From: Pseudomonadota bacterium
GTDB taxonomy: Bacteria; Pseudomonadota; Alphaproteobacteria; Caulobacterales; Caulobacteraceae
NCBI GenBank assembly: GCA_023409795.1
Contig: JAEYQX010000188.1
Span: forward strand, 1-15,475
DNA length: 15,475 nucleotides
Reading direction: 5' to 3'
Made by a program: the position numbers and the translations under genes. The notes beneath the pieces are model-generated. The model had not been told where the DNA came from. It made no database searches and worked only from the letters and a program-made list of their open reading frames with translations. Shown here in pieces: positions 1 to 7,322 of the stretch. The first letter of the stretch is position 1. Each line of letters starts with the position of its first letter.

Positions 1-1470
1 GCCGTCTTCCGCACCAACCTGGAGCACGTGCTGATCAACGGGCAGTTCCGCCAGTGGGAGATGCCGTTCAACAGCGACAGCAATTTCTGGACCTACCTGG
101 ACCGCGCCTCTGGCCTTCGGACCGTCGGGGACTATCAGGCCTATATCGCCCGGATGCGCGACATCCCGCGCTATTTCGACCAGAACATCGACAATATGCG
201 CGCGGGCCTGGCGCGTGGCTTCAGCGTGCCCCAGGTGACCCTGGCGGGGCGCGAGGCCTCGATCACCAGCTTCATCACCGACGGGGTCCAGGGCAATGCC
301 TTCTACCGGGCGTTCGACGACCTGCCGGCCAATATCCCGGCCGGGGAACAGGCCCGGCTGCGCGCCGAGGCCCGGGCCGCCATCGAAGAGGCGGTGATCC
401 CGGCCTATCGTGGCCTGCTGGCCTTTTATCGCGACGAATATCTGCCGCGCGCCCGGCCGCAGATCGCCGCGCGCGACCTGCCTGATGGCGAGGCCTATTA
501 TGAGGCCCAGGTGCGCCGGTATACGACCCTGGAACTGAGCGGCGAGCAGATCCACCAGATCGGCCTGCAGGAGGTCGCGCGCATCCGCGCCGAGATGCAG
601 CAGGTCATGGTCGAGGCCGGGTTCGAGGGCAGTTTTGACGACTTCCTGACCTTCCTGCGCACCGATCCGCAGTTCTATGCCCGCACGCCCGATGAGCTGC
701 TGATGGTCTCGGCCTGGGTGGCCAAGCGGGCCGATGGCCAGATCGGTCGCCTGATCGGCAAGCTGCCGCGTCGCAACTTCACCATCATCCCGGTGCCGGA
801 GGCGCTGGCTCCCTTCTATACGGCGGGGCGGGGCGGGCTCGAGGCCTGCCAGATGAACACCTATGACCTGCCCAGCCGGCCGCTCTACAACATCCCCGCC
901 CTGACCCTGCACGAATGTGCGCCGGGGCACAGTTTCCAGGCGGCCCTGGCCGAGGAACAGGCCGATGGCCCGGCCTTTCGGCGCTATACCTATTTCTCGG
1001 GCTATGGCGAGGGCTGGGGGCTCTACACCGAATTCCTGGGCGTCGAGATGGGCATCTATCGCACGCCCTATGAGCATTTCGGGCGGCTGAGCTATGAGAT
1101 GTGGCGGGCGGCAAGGCTGGTGATCGACACCGGCATCCACCTGAAGGGCTGGTCGCGGGACCAGGCCATCGACTACCTGGCCAGCCATACGGCCCTGTCG
1201 CGGCACGAGGTCGAGACCGAGGTGGACCGCTATATCAGCTGGCCGGGGCAGGCCCTGTCCTACAAGCTGGGCGAGCTGACGATCCGCCGGCTGCGGGCCG
1301 AGGCCGAGGCGGCGCTGGGCGAGCGGTTCGATCCGCGTCCCTTCCACGACACCATCCTGGCGCTGGGCTCCGTGCCCCTGACCACGCTGGAGGAAGAGGT
1401 GCGGGCCTTTATCGCGCGCGGCGGCGTGGCCGAGGATGCGGCGGGGAAGGAGGCTGCGCCCCTGCCTTAA
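1..1470 (+). CDS. DUF885-family metallopeptidase, 3' part (5' end outside window)
   Basis: The frame is open from base 1, so the gene starts upstream of the window; 489 codons are visible before the TAA. A GTG at 28 is only an internal codon. The DUF885 hallmark HExxPGH occurs as HECAPGHSFQ at about visible residue 304, in a family that usually shows HEAxPGHHLQ. It is followed by GYGEGWGLYTE about 30 residues later, which supplies the second acidic patch of the predicted zinc site. Members of this family are usually roughly 550-620 residues, so about 100 N-terminal residues, normally including a signal peptide, are missing here. The family is annotated as putative zinc-dependent peptidases of the cell envelope; substrates are mostly unknown and I cannot assign one. 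The C-terminus is a short Ala/Gly/Glu-rich tail. The gene converges on dnaE2 and their stop codons overlap by three bases inside TTAA, leaving no room for a terminator between them. Confidence 0.9.
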   Translation, partial: AVFRTNLEHVLINGQFRQWEMPFNSDSNFWTYLDRASGLRTVGDYQAYIARMRDIPRYFDQNIDNMRAGLARGFSVPQVTLAGREASITSFITDGVQGNAFYRAFDDLPANIPAGEQARLRAEARAAIEEAVIPAYRGLLAFYRDEYLPRARPQIAARDLPDGEAYYEAQVRRYTTLELSGEQIHQIGLQEVARIRAEMQQVMVEAGFEGSFDDFLTFLRTDPQFYARTPDELLMVSAWVAKRADGQIGRLIGKLPRRNFTIIPVPEALAPFYTAGRGGLEACQMNTYDLPSRPLYNIPALTLHECAPGHSFQAALAEEQADGPAFRRYTYFSGYGEGWGLYTEFLGVEMGIYRTPYEHFGRLSYEMWRAARLVIDTGIHLKGWSRDQAIDYLASHTALSRHEVETEVDRYISWPGQALSYKLGELTIRRLRAEAEAALGERFDPRPFHDTILALGSVPLTTLEEEVRAFIARGGVAEDAAGKEAAPLP

Positions 1471-4400
1471 TGGAAGTCGCGCGATCCGGGCAGGATGCGG
1501 ACATCGCGGGGATGGCGATGGCGGACAGGGCGTGGCGGCTGGGGATGGGCCACCACATCGGCCCGCAGCAGCTGGACGGTGGTGTCGTCCTCCTCTGACA
1601 GGCGGGACAGTTCGTGGGTGCGGTCGATGACGCGGCGCGCGACCAGGTGGACCACGCCCTCGGCGCTTTTCTCGACCACGCCCTCGACCTGCATCAGGCG
1701 GGCGGCCATGACTTCGCGCCGGAACTGCTCGAACATCCGCGCCCACAGGACGACATTGGTGATGCCGGTCTCGTCCTCCAGCGTCACGAAGATGGCATTG
1801 CCATTGCCCGGCCGCTGGCGGACCAGCACCACGCCGGCGACCCGAACCACAGAGCCGCCGCGCCTTGCCTCCGTTGCGGCGCAGGTCAGCACGCCCCCGG
1901 CTTCGAAAACCGGACGCAGGATGGCCATGGGGTGGGCCTTCAGCGACAGGCGCGTGGTCTGGTAGTCGGCGGCGACGTGCTCGCCCAGCGGCATCAGGGG
2001 CAGGGCGGCATCGGGTTCGTCGCCCAGCTCCCGCGCCCCGCGCTCACGGGCCTCGGCGGCGGCAAACAGGGGCAGGGCCCCGTCGTCGGGCAGGCGACGC
2101 GCCGCCCACAGTGCCTGGCGCCGGTCCAGCCCCAGCGAACGGAAGGCGTCGGCATCGGCCAGCTTGCGAATGGCGGCTGTGGGCAGGCCGGCACGACGGG
2201 CCAGGGTTTCCAGGTCAGCGAAGGGCCCTTCCTGGCGGGCCAGCGAAAGCTGTTCTGCCCAGTCCTGGCGGAAGCCGTCGATCTGGCGCAGGCCCAGGCG
2301 CAGGGCGGGCCGGTCGGGCGGTCCTTCCAGCCTATTGTCCCAGTCGCTGTGGGAGACATCGATGGGGCGCACTTCCACCCCGCCGATCTCCTGCGCCTCG
2401 CGCACGATCTGGGCGGGGGCATAAAATCCCATCGGCTGGCTGTTCAGCAGGGCGCAGGCAAAGGCGGCCGGATGACGGTGCTTGATCCACGAGGAAACAT
2501 AGACCAGCCGCGCGAAACTGGCGGCGTGGCTTTCGGGAAAGCCGTACGAGCCAAAGCCCTTGATCTGTTCGAAACAGCGGCGCGCGAAGGCCGGCTCATA
2601 GCCCCGCCCGATCATCCTGCCGACCATGCGGTCTTCATAGGTGTGCAAGGTGCCGTCGCCCCTGAAGGTGCCCATGGCCTTGCGCAGGCCATTGGCCTCG
2701 GCATCAGAGAAGCGGGCCGCGACCATGGCCACCTTCATGGCCTGTTCCTGAAACAGGGGGACGCCCAGGGTCCGCTCAAGCACCTGTTTCAATTCGTCCG
2801 GAGGGCCGTAAAGACGACCGGGCGGCGGATACTCCACCTCTTCCTGTCCGTTGCGGCGTCGCAGATAGGGGTGGACCATGTCGCCCTGGATCGGGCCGGG
2901 CCGCACAATGGCGACCTGGATCACCAGATCGTAGAAGGTCCGGGGCCGCAGGCGCGGCAGCATGTTGATCTGGGCGCGGCTTTCGACCTGGAAAACGCCG
3001 ATGGAATGGCCACGACACAGCATGTCATAGACCCCGGCTTCCTCGGCCGGAACAGAGGCGAGGTCATGCTCGATGCCGCAGTGGGATCCGAGCAGGTCGA
3101 AGGCCTTGCGGATGCAGGTCAACATGCCCAGCGCCAGCACATCGACCTTCATCAGGCCCAGTTCGTCGATATCGTCCTTGTCCCACTCGATGAAGGTGCG
3201 GTCGGCCATGGCCGCATTGCCTATGGGGACCGTCTCGTCCAGCCGGCCCTGTGTCAGGACAAAGCCGCCGACGTGCTGGGAAAGATGGCGCGGAAAACCG
3301 AGCAGCCGTGTGGCCATGCGGACGGCACGGTCCACCATCGGATTGGCGGGATCCAGACCGGACTGCTGCACCTGGCGGTCGCTGATGCCCGACTCCCAGT
3401 GGCCCCACTGGGTCGAGGCCAGCCGGGCAGTGACATCCTCGGTCAGGCCCAGAACCTTGCCCACTTCGCGGATGGCGCTGCGGGGGCGGTAACGGATGAC
3501 GGTCGCGGCGATACCGGCGCGATGGCGGCCATATCGCCCATAGATATACTGGATGATCTCTTCGCGGCGCTCGTGTTCGAAATCGACGTCGATGTCGGGC
3601 GGCTCGTCGCGGTTGGAAGACAGGAAGCGCTCGAACAACAGCTCATGGCAGGCCGGATCGACACTGGTGATCCCCAGGACGAAACAGACCGCCGAATTGG
3701 CCGCCGACCCGCGCCCCTGACAAAGGATGCCCTTGTCCTCGGCGGTGCGGACGATGTCGTGGATGGTCAAGAAATAGGGCGCAAGATTGCGCTCGCCGAT
3801 AAAGGCCAGTTCCTTGTCCAGCAAGGCGGCAACCTTGGACGGCGCACCCTCCGGATAACGCACCGGCGTGCGACGCCGCACCAGTTCCTCCAGCCAGCCC
3901 TGCGGACTCCAGCCGGGGGGAACAGGCTCTTCGGGATATTCGTACTTCAGTTCCTTCAGGTCGAAGGCCGCACGCGACAGGAAGGCCGTGGTTTCATGCA
4001 CGGCTTCGGGCGCATCCCTGAACAGGCGGGCCATTTCGGCAGACGGCTTCAGCCAGCGTTCGGCATTGGCCTGTAGCCGCAAGCCGGCGGTTTCAAGGGT
4101 CATGCCCTCGCGGATACAGGTCAGGACATCCTGCAGGTCGCGGTCCGAAGGCGAGGCGTAAAGCACGTCGTTGAGGGCCAGCAGGGGAACGCCCGCCTGT
4201 GCCGCCATCGTTTTCAGCCGGACCAGCCTGCGCCGGTCATTGCCGCGCCGGTGCATGGCCGCGCCCAGCCAGACCGCGCCGGGGGCAGCGCGGGCCAGAC
4301 GGGACAGAACCTCGCCCGTTCCGGCCAGACCTTCGGGCGGGACCAGGATCAGCAACAGCTCACCGGTATCGGCCAGCAGGTCGGGCAGGGCGATCTCGCA

Positions 4401-4838
4401 CCCGCCCTTGCCGGCCCTGCGGTTGCCCAGGGTCAGCAGGCGGGTCAGGCGGCCCCAGCCGGCCCGGCTGGCGGGATAGGCGATGATGTCGGGCGAACCG
4501 TCATTGAATACCAGCCGTGCCCCGGTCAGCAGGCGGAAATCCGCCGCGCGGCGTTTCACCTCTTCGGACAGGTCCGGATCGTTCAGCGGGTCCTCGACGA
4601 AGGCAATCTCGCCCGGAGAACCGCCTGCGCGCACCTTGTCCGGAGGGGCCAGCCCCTCGGCGCGCAGGGCTTTCAGCGCGCTCCACGCCCGCACCACGCC
4701 GGCCACCGTGTTGCGGTCGGCCAGCCCCAGACCGGCATGGCCATGCAGGATGGCACCCAGCACAAGGTCCTTGGGGTGGGAGGCCCCGCGCAGGAAGGAG
4801 AAATTGCTGGCCGCCGCCAGTTCCGCATAGCCGCTCAT
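1467..4838 (-). CDS. dnaE2: Error-prone DNA polymerase DnaE2 (ImuC), C-family
   Basis: This is a 1123-residue alpha-type (C-family) polymerase of the DnaE2/ImuC branch, the catalytic subunit of the SOS-inducible translesion synthesis complex with ImuA and ImuB. The N-terminus has the PHP-domain opening typical of the branch (YAELAAASNFSFLRGASHP). The polymerase acidic residues are present: PDIDVDFEHERREE at about residues 413-426, and the third aspartate in LMKVDVLALGMLT near residue 563. FPESHAASFA lies near residue 769. A C-terminal OB fold runs from about residue 995 (VVRVAGVVLVRQRPGNGNAIF), and the protein ends HPRDVRILPGSRDFH, a characteristic DnaE2 terminus. Full length for the family with no frameshift. 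The ATG overlaps the imuB stop as ATGA, so translation is probably coupled, and expression should follow the LexA-controlled promoter upstream of imuA. The branch lacks a proofreading exonuclease and is known for damage-induced mutagenesis; that part is family knowledge. Confidence 0.96.
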   Translation of the reverse strand: MSGYAELAAASNFSFLRGASHPKDLVLGAILHGHAGLGLADRNTVAGVVRAWSALKALRAEGLAPPDKVRAGGSPGEIAFVEDPLNDPDLSEEVKRRAADFRLLTGARLVFNDGSPDIIAYPASRAGWGRLTRLLTLGNRRAGKGGCEIALPDLLADTGELLLILVPPEGLAGTGEVLSRLARAAPGAVWLGAAMHRRGNDRRRLVRLKTMAAQAGVPLLALNDVLYASPSDRDLQDVLTCIREGMTLETAGLRLQANAERWLKPSAEMARLFRDAPEAVHETTAFLSRAAFDLKELKYEYPEEPVPPGWSPQGWLEELVRRRTPVRYPEGAPSKVAALLDKELAFIGERNLAPYFLTIHDIVRTAEDKGILCQGRGSAANSAVCFVLGITSVDPACHELLFERFLSSNRDEPPDIDVDFEHERREEIIQYIYGRYGRHRAGIAATVIRYRPRSAIREVGKVLGLTEDVTARLASTQWGHWESGISDRQVQQSGLDPANPMVDRAVRMATRLLGFPRHLSQHVGGFVLTQGRLDETVPIGNAAMADRTFIEWDKDDIDELGLMKVDVLALGMLTCIRKAFDLLGSHCGIEHDLASVPAEEAGVYDMLCRGHSIGVFQVESRAQINMLPRLRPRTFYDLVIQVAIVRPGPIQGDMVHPYLRRRNGQEEVEYPPPGRLYGPPDELKQVLERTLGVPLFQEQAMKVAMVAARFSDAEANGLRKAMGTFRGDGTLHTYEDRMVGRMIGRGYEPAFARRCFEQIKGFGSYGFPESHAASFARLVYVSSWIKHRHPAAFACALLNSQPMGFYAPAQIVREAQEIGGVEVRPIDVSHSDWDNRLEGPPDRPALRLGLRQIDGFRQDWAEQLSLARQEGPFADLETLARRAGLPTAAIRKLADADAFRSLGLDRRQALWAARRLPDDGALPLFAAAEARERGARELGDEPDAALPLMPLGEHVAADYQTTRLSLKAHPMAILRPVFEAGGVLTCAATEARRGGSVVRVAGVVLVRQRPGNGNAIFVTLEDETGITNVVLWARMFEQFRREVMAARLMQVEGVVEKSAEGVVHLVARRVIDRTHELSRLSEEDDTTVQLLRADVVAHPQPPRPVRHRHPRDVRILPGSRDFH

Positions 4839-6487
4839 GCGAACAGGCCGTGGATGAACCAGCGCGGGGCACTGTCATCGCCATACAGTCCCTGGCGGAA
4901 CAGCCAGAAGCGGCGGCCCTGGCGGTCCTCGACGCGGTAATAGTCGCGGGTCTTCTGGTCCGGTGCGCGCCACCATTCGCCGGCGATCCGCTCTGGCCCC
5001 TCGGCCTGCACCACCTCGTGCAGGACGCGCCGCCAGCGAAAGCGCAGGGGCGTGCCGTCGGGCACCTCGGCCAGGGTCTCGACGGGCTGGGGCGGGGTGA
5101 ACAGATGCAGGGGCCGCAGCGGCGGCTCACCTTCCTGAAGCTCGGGCCAGCCAGGCTCGGCAGCCGGGGCCGAGGCCGGGACCATCCGCACGGCCCGTTC
5201 AGGAATATGCGAGCCGCGCGGCTCGAACCTCTGGACCGCGCCGGGACCCAGGCGGGCGGTCAGGCGATCGACCAGCCGATCCAGTTCCTCATCCACGGGG
5301 GTGCCCTGATGGATCAGTCCCTTCTGCGCCGGGGCCAGAAGCTCGGTCTCGGGCACGGCCATCCGTATCTGGTCATAGCCAAAGCCGGGATCCAGCGGCG
5401 TGGTCAGGGCCGCAAACCGTTCACGGAACAGGCGCAGGACCGAGGCGACATCCCGTGTCGGCCGTCCCGTGCGCACGGTGATGCGACGGGTCACGCCATC
5501 GACGCGGTAGAAGCCGGCCTGGAAGGCGCGGCCTCCCTGGCCCATCTGGTCCAGGCGATCGGCCGTCTCGGCCATCAGGTCAGCCAGGACCCGCTCGACA
5601 TCCTCGGGCGCGGCAATGGGCTCGAAGAAGATGCGGTCCACCACCACGGGCGGCGCGGGGCGATGAGGGGTGATGCGAACATCCTCGGCCCCCAGGATGC
5701 GGGCGAGGCGGGCCGGGAAGTCGGCGCCGAAGCGGGCCGCCAGGGGCGCGCGCGGCCGGTCGTCCAGGTCGCTGATCCGTTTCAGCCCGGCCCGGCGCAG
5801 GGCCTGTTCATCGCGCTCGGGCAGCTCCAGCGCCGCCACATCCAGGTCGCGCACGGCGGCCCGCGTCTGCCTGTGCGAAAAGACGCCCCCGGGACCGAAC
5901 CGGGCCAGGGCTCGCGCCGACTGGGGCGTGCCGGACAGGGCGCAGCGGGGGGCCAGCCCCGCCTGCCGCGCCCGGCGGAGGACCGCCTGCATCAGGCCAG
6001 CCTCATCGCCAAACAGGTGGGCGCAGCCGGTCACATCCAGCATCAGGCCATGGGGCGGATCCAGTGCCACCATGGGCGTGAAGCGGCCGAAATCCTCGAG
6101 GGCCGCCTCCAGCAGGGCCTGGTCCGCCTCGGGGCGATGGAGCACCGTCCTCAGTGCCGGGACCCGTGCCCGCGCATCGGCCAGCGTCATGTCGGGCACC
6201 AGGCCGCACCGGGCGGCGGCGCGGTCCACGGCGGCGAGGCGCAGGGCCCCCTTGACCTTTTCGACCAGGACGACGGGAACGGGCTCGCCCATTTCGCCCA
6301 TTTCGCCCATTTCGCCCGTCTCGCCCGTCCCGGCCAGGGTGTCAGGCGGCGCGGCTGTGGTCGCTGCCGTGCGCTCGCGCGCCAGCCGTTCGCTCGGCAG
6401 CCAGGGAAACCAGACGGCCAGGTAGCGGCGACGGTTCGTGGCGGGCGGGGTCGACAAAGGCCGGTTCGACAAAAGATCGTCGCTCAC
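4835..6487 (-). CDS. imuB: ImuB, Y-family-like non-catalytic translesion protein
   Basis: ImuB is the adaptor of the ImuA-ImuB-DnaE2 mutasome. It resembles a Y-family polymerase but lacks the catalytic acids. The N-terminal core RRYLAVWFPWLPSERLAR (residues about 20-37) replaces the Y-family metal-binding strand, and the usual SxDE motif appears as ALDPPHGLMLDVTG (about residues 141-154) without the glutamate. This fits the family's known inactivity. The C-terminus ends RFWLFRQGLYGDDSAPRWFIHGLFA. In ImuB proteins the region after the little finger carries a beta-clamp motif; LAPAQKGL is the closest match here and is weak. I chose the GTG at 6487 (VSDDLLSNRP...), giving 550 residues, because GGAG lies 7 bases upstream and the longer ATG option at 6649 has no homology-like sequence. 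This start lies inside imuA, a 146-bp overlap. Residues 54-68 are five TGE/MGE triplets. The stop overlaps the dnaE2 start. Confidence 0.93.
   Translation of the reverse strand: MSDDLLSNRPLSTPPATNRRRYLAVWFPWLPSERLARERTAATTAAPPDTLAGTGETGEMGEMGEMGEPVPVVLVEKVKGALRLAAVDRAAARCGLVPDMTLADARARVPALRTVLHRPEADQALLEAALEDFGRFTPMVALDPPHGLMLDVTGCAHLFGDEAGLMQAVLRRARQAGLAPRCALSGTPQSARALARFGPGGVFSHRQTRAAVRDLDVAALELPERDEQALRRAGLKRISDLDDRPRAPLAARFGADFPARLARILGAEDVRITPHRPAPPVVVDRIFFEPIAAPEDVERVLADLMAETADRLDQMGQGGRAFQAGFYRVDGVTRRITVRTGRPTRDVASVLRLFRERFAALTTPLDPGFGYDQIRMAVPETELLAPAQKGLIHQGTPVDEELDRLVDRLTARLGPGAVQRFEPRGSHIPERAVRMVPASAPAAEPGWPELQEGEPPLRPLHLFTPPQPVETLAEVPDGTPLRFRWRRVLHEVVQAEGPERIAGEWWRAPDQKTRDYYRVEDRQGRRFWLFRQGLYGDDSAPRWFIHGLFA
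6285..6329 (-). repeat. Five-copy 9-bp tandem repeat within imuB
   Basis: On the + strand the unit TCGCCCATT occurs three times perfectly (6285-6311), followed by two identical copies of a variant, TCGCCCGTC (6312-6329). In imuB it encodes five triplets, TGE TGE MGE MGE MGE, in the N-terminal region between the first strand and the VVLVEKV segment. Because the unit is nine bases, gain or loss of copies by replication slippage keeps the reading frame. Confidence 0.95.
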
Positions 6488-7166
6488 GGTCCCACTCCAA
6501 GGTCCAGGTACGGGGCGCATCGCCGTGGCGGTGGCGCAAAAGGGTGACGCAAAAGGTCGGAAGGCCGGGGGCATTGGCCTCCATCGCGCGGGACGGGGCC
6601 GCTGATACCGACCAGCGGGTCTCGGCAGCGCTGGGAGCTGGATCGGCACCCGTGCGGGCCAGGAACAGGGTGCTGCCCGAGGTCTGGGCGGCCAGGGCCA
6701 GGCGGCGGCTGGCGGTCAGGCTCATGGCCCGGCCCTCGCCCCAGCTGTTCAGCACCACCGCCCCGATGGCCGGGCTGTTCAGGGCCTCTTCGCCCACGGC
6801 CAGTAGGGAGCGGGTGTCGCGCACCCGCACCATCACCAGGTCGCGCACCGACAGACCCATCTGGTGCAGTCCCGGACCATAGGGCTGGCCCGCTTCCTGC
6901 CCGGTCATCTCGTCCAGCACCCAGACCACCGGTCGTCCGCCTGCAGCCCGGATGGCCAGCCCCAGGCTGAACCCGCCCAGGGCTACGCCGTCTGCCGGAC
7001 AGGCGGCATACAGGTCATGCACGACCCCCGTCGCCAGGGGCGCGAACCCGTCCCCCGTCCGGGGCCGGGAAGGCAGCAGGGCCCGGCGGCCGGAGCCCTG
7101 TTCCAGGGTTTCCAGCTGAAGCCTCAGCCGGGACAGGGCCTCCGATCTGGAACAGGTGTTCTTCAT
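6342..7166 (-). CDS. imuA: ImuA, SOS mutagenesis accessory protein (RecA-like fold)
   Basis: A 274-residue ImuA of the alphaproteobacterial type, first gene of the imuA-imuB-dnaE2 cassette. The sequence starts with a short helix (SEALSRLRLQLETLEQ), then a RecA/SulA-like core: VVHDLYAACPADGVALGG, PVVWVLDEMTGQEAGQPYG, LVMVRVRDTRSLLAVGEEAL, SLTASRRLALAAQTSGST and TRWSVSAAPS, the order expected for this family. No Walker A P-loop (GxxxxGKT) is present, as is usual for the alphaproteobacterial proteins. ImuA is needed for damage-induced mutagenesis; in other bacteria it contacts RecA and ImuB. The ATG at 7166 is the only ATG, GTG or TTG in the first 24 codons or so, and AAGGA lies just upstream. 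That start lies inside the LexA operator, so it may be read from a nearly leaderless mRNA. The last ~48 codons overlap imuB in another frame. Confidence 0.92.
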   Translation of the reverse strand: MKNTCSRSEALSRLRLQLETLEQGSGRRALLPSRPRTGDGFAPLATGVVHDLYAACPADGVALGGFSLGLAIRAAGGRPVVWVLDEMTGQEAGQPYGPGLHQMGLSVRDLVMVRVRDTRSLLAVGEEALNSPAIGAVVLNSWGEGRAMSLTASRRLALAAQTSGSTLFLARTGADPAPSAAETRWSVSAAPSRAMEANAPGLPTFCVTLLRHRHGDAPRTWTLEWDRERRSFVEPAFVDPARHEPSPLPGRLVSLAAERTAGARAHGSDHSRAA

Positions 7167-7172
7167 TTGTTC
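7158..7172 (-). promoter_or_regulatory. LexA (SOS) operator over the imuA start codon
   Basis: The + strand reads GTTCTTCATTTGTTC, an exact match to the alphaproteobacterial SOS box GTTC-N7-GTTC (GAAC-N7-GAAC on the imuA strand). The imuA ATG (7164-7166) lies within the 7-base spacer. A third half-site, GAAC at 7150-7153, together with GTTC at 7158-7161 forms GAACAGGTGTTC, the inverted GAAC-N4-GTTC form recognised by Gram-positive LexA. Which arrangement is bound cannot be told from sequence, but the direct repeat is the expected form for this clade. Known imuA-imuB-dnaE2 cassettes are LexA-regulated, which supports the call. Confidence 0.87.
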
Positions 7173-7173
7173 C

Positions 7174-7203
7174 TTATGCGCCCGCAGGTGGGGAGGGAGT
7201 CAA
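7174..7203 (-). promoter_or_regulatory. Candidate sigma-70 promoter for imuA-imuB-dnaE2
   Basis: Read on the minus strand, TTGACT (7198-7203) is a good -35 element, followed after 18 bases by GCATAA (7174-7179), a modest -10. Transcription would start about 7 bases further on, near 7167, which puts the start site inside the LexA operator and next to the imuA ATG. LexA bound there would block initiation. The match in the -10 is weak, so this is a prediction. Confidence 0.45.
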
Positions 7204-7268
7204 GGCCTGGCCAGGAAAACCTCGAAACCTGTGAACGGACGTGGGGTGGAAAAATTGTCGAACACGGA

Positions 7269-7293
7269 TACGGAAAATCCGGAGCGATCCGTC
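7269..7293 (+). promoter_or_regulatory. Candidate ECF promoter (TACGGAAA-N13-CGTC) of the sigma gene
   Basis: TACGGAAA at 7269-7276 and CGTC at 7290-7293 recur with exactly the same spacing in front of the receptor gene (8892-8916). GGAA-type -35 and CGTC-type -10 elements are typical of ECF sigma factors, though the spacing here is a few bases shorter than usual. The site lies 30 bases before the sigma gene start and overlaps an inverted repeat, ACGGAT (7264-7269) with ATCCGT (7287-7292). If it is a promoter, the sigma factor would be autoregulated. Confidence 0.45.
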
Positions 7294-7322
7294 ATACTGT
7301 TTGATGGAGGGCTCCAGGACCT

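Noticed and set aside
1614..4076. 820-codon open frame on the + strand opposite dnaE2
   Set aside because: It is the mirror of a complete, motif-bearing DnaE2 in high-G+C DNA, where antisense frames stay open by chance. The predicted protein is rich in Gly, Gln and His with no family resemblance.
4835..4857. Two GAAC motifs near the imuB/dnaE2 junction considered as a LexA site
   Set aside because: The gap between them is 11 bases, not 7, and dnaE2 is translationally coupled to imuB, so a separate SOS operator is not needed.
6285..6329. Short regular repeats considered as a CRISPR array
   Set aside because: The units are 9 bp with no spacers and encode an in-frame protein repeat in imuB. 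No other repeat-spacer pattern was seen in the window.
4517..6547. 676-codon open frame on the + strand opposite imuB
   Set aside because: Antisense shadow of imuB and the dnaE2/imuA ends; low-complexity Gly/Arg/Pro/Gln composition and no recognisable domain.
6488..6649. Longer imuB start at the ATG at 6649
   Set aside because: The extra 54 residues are Pro/Arg/Ala-rich, lie wholly within imuA and have no ribosome binding site as good as that of the GTG at 6487.
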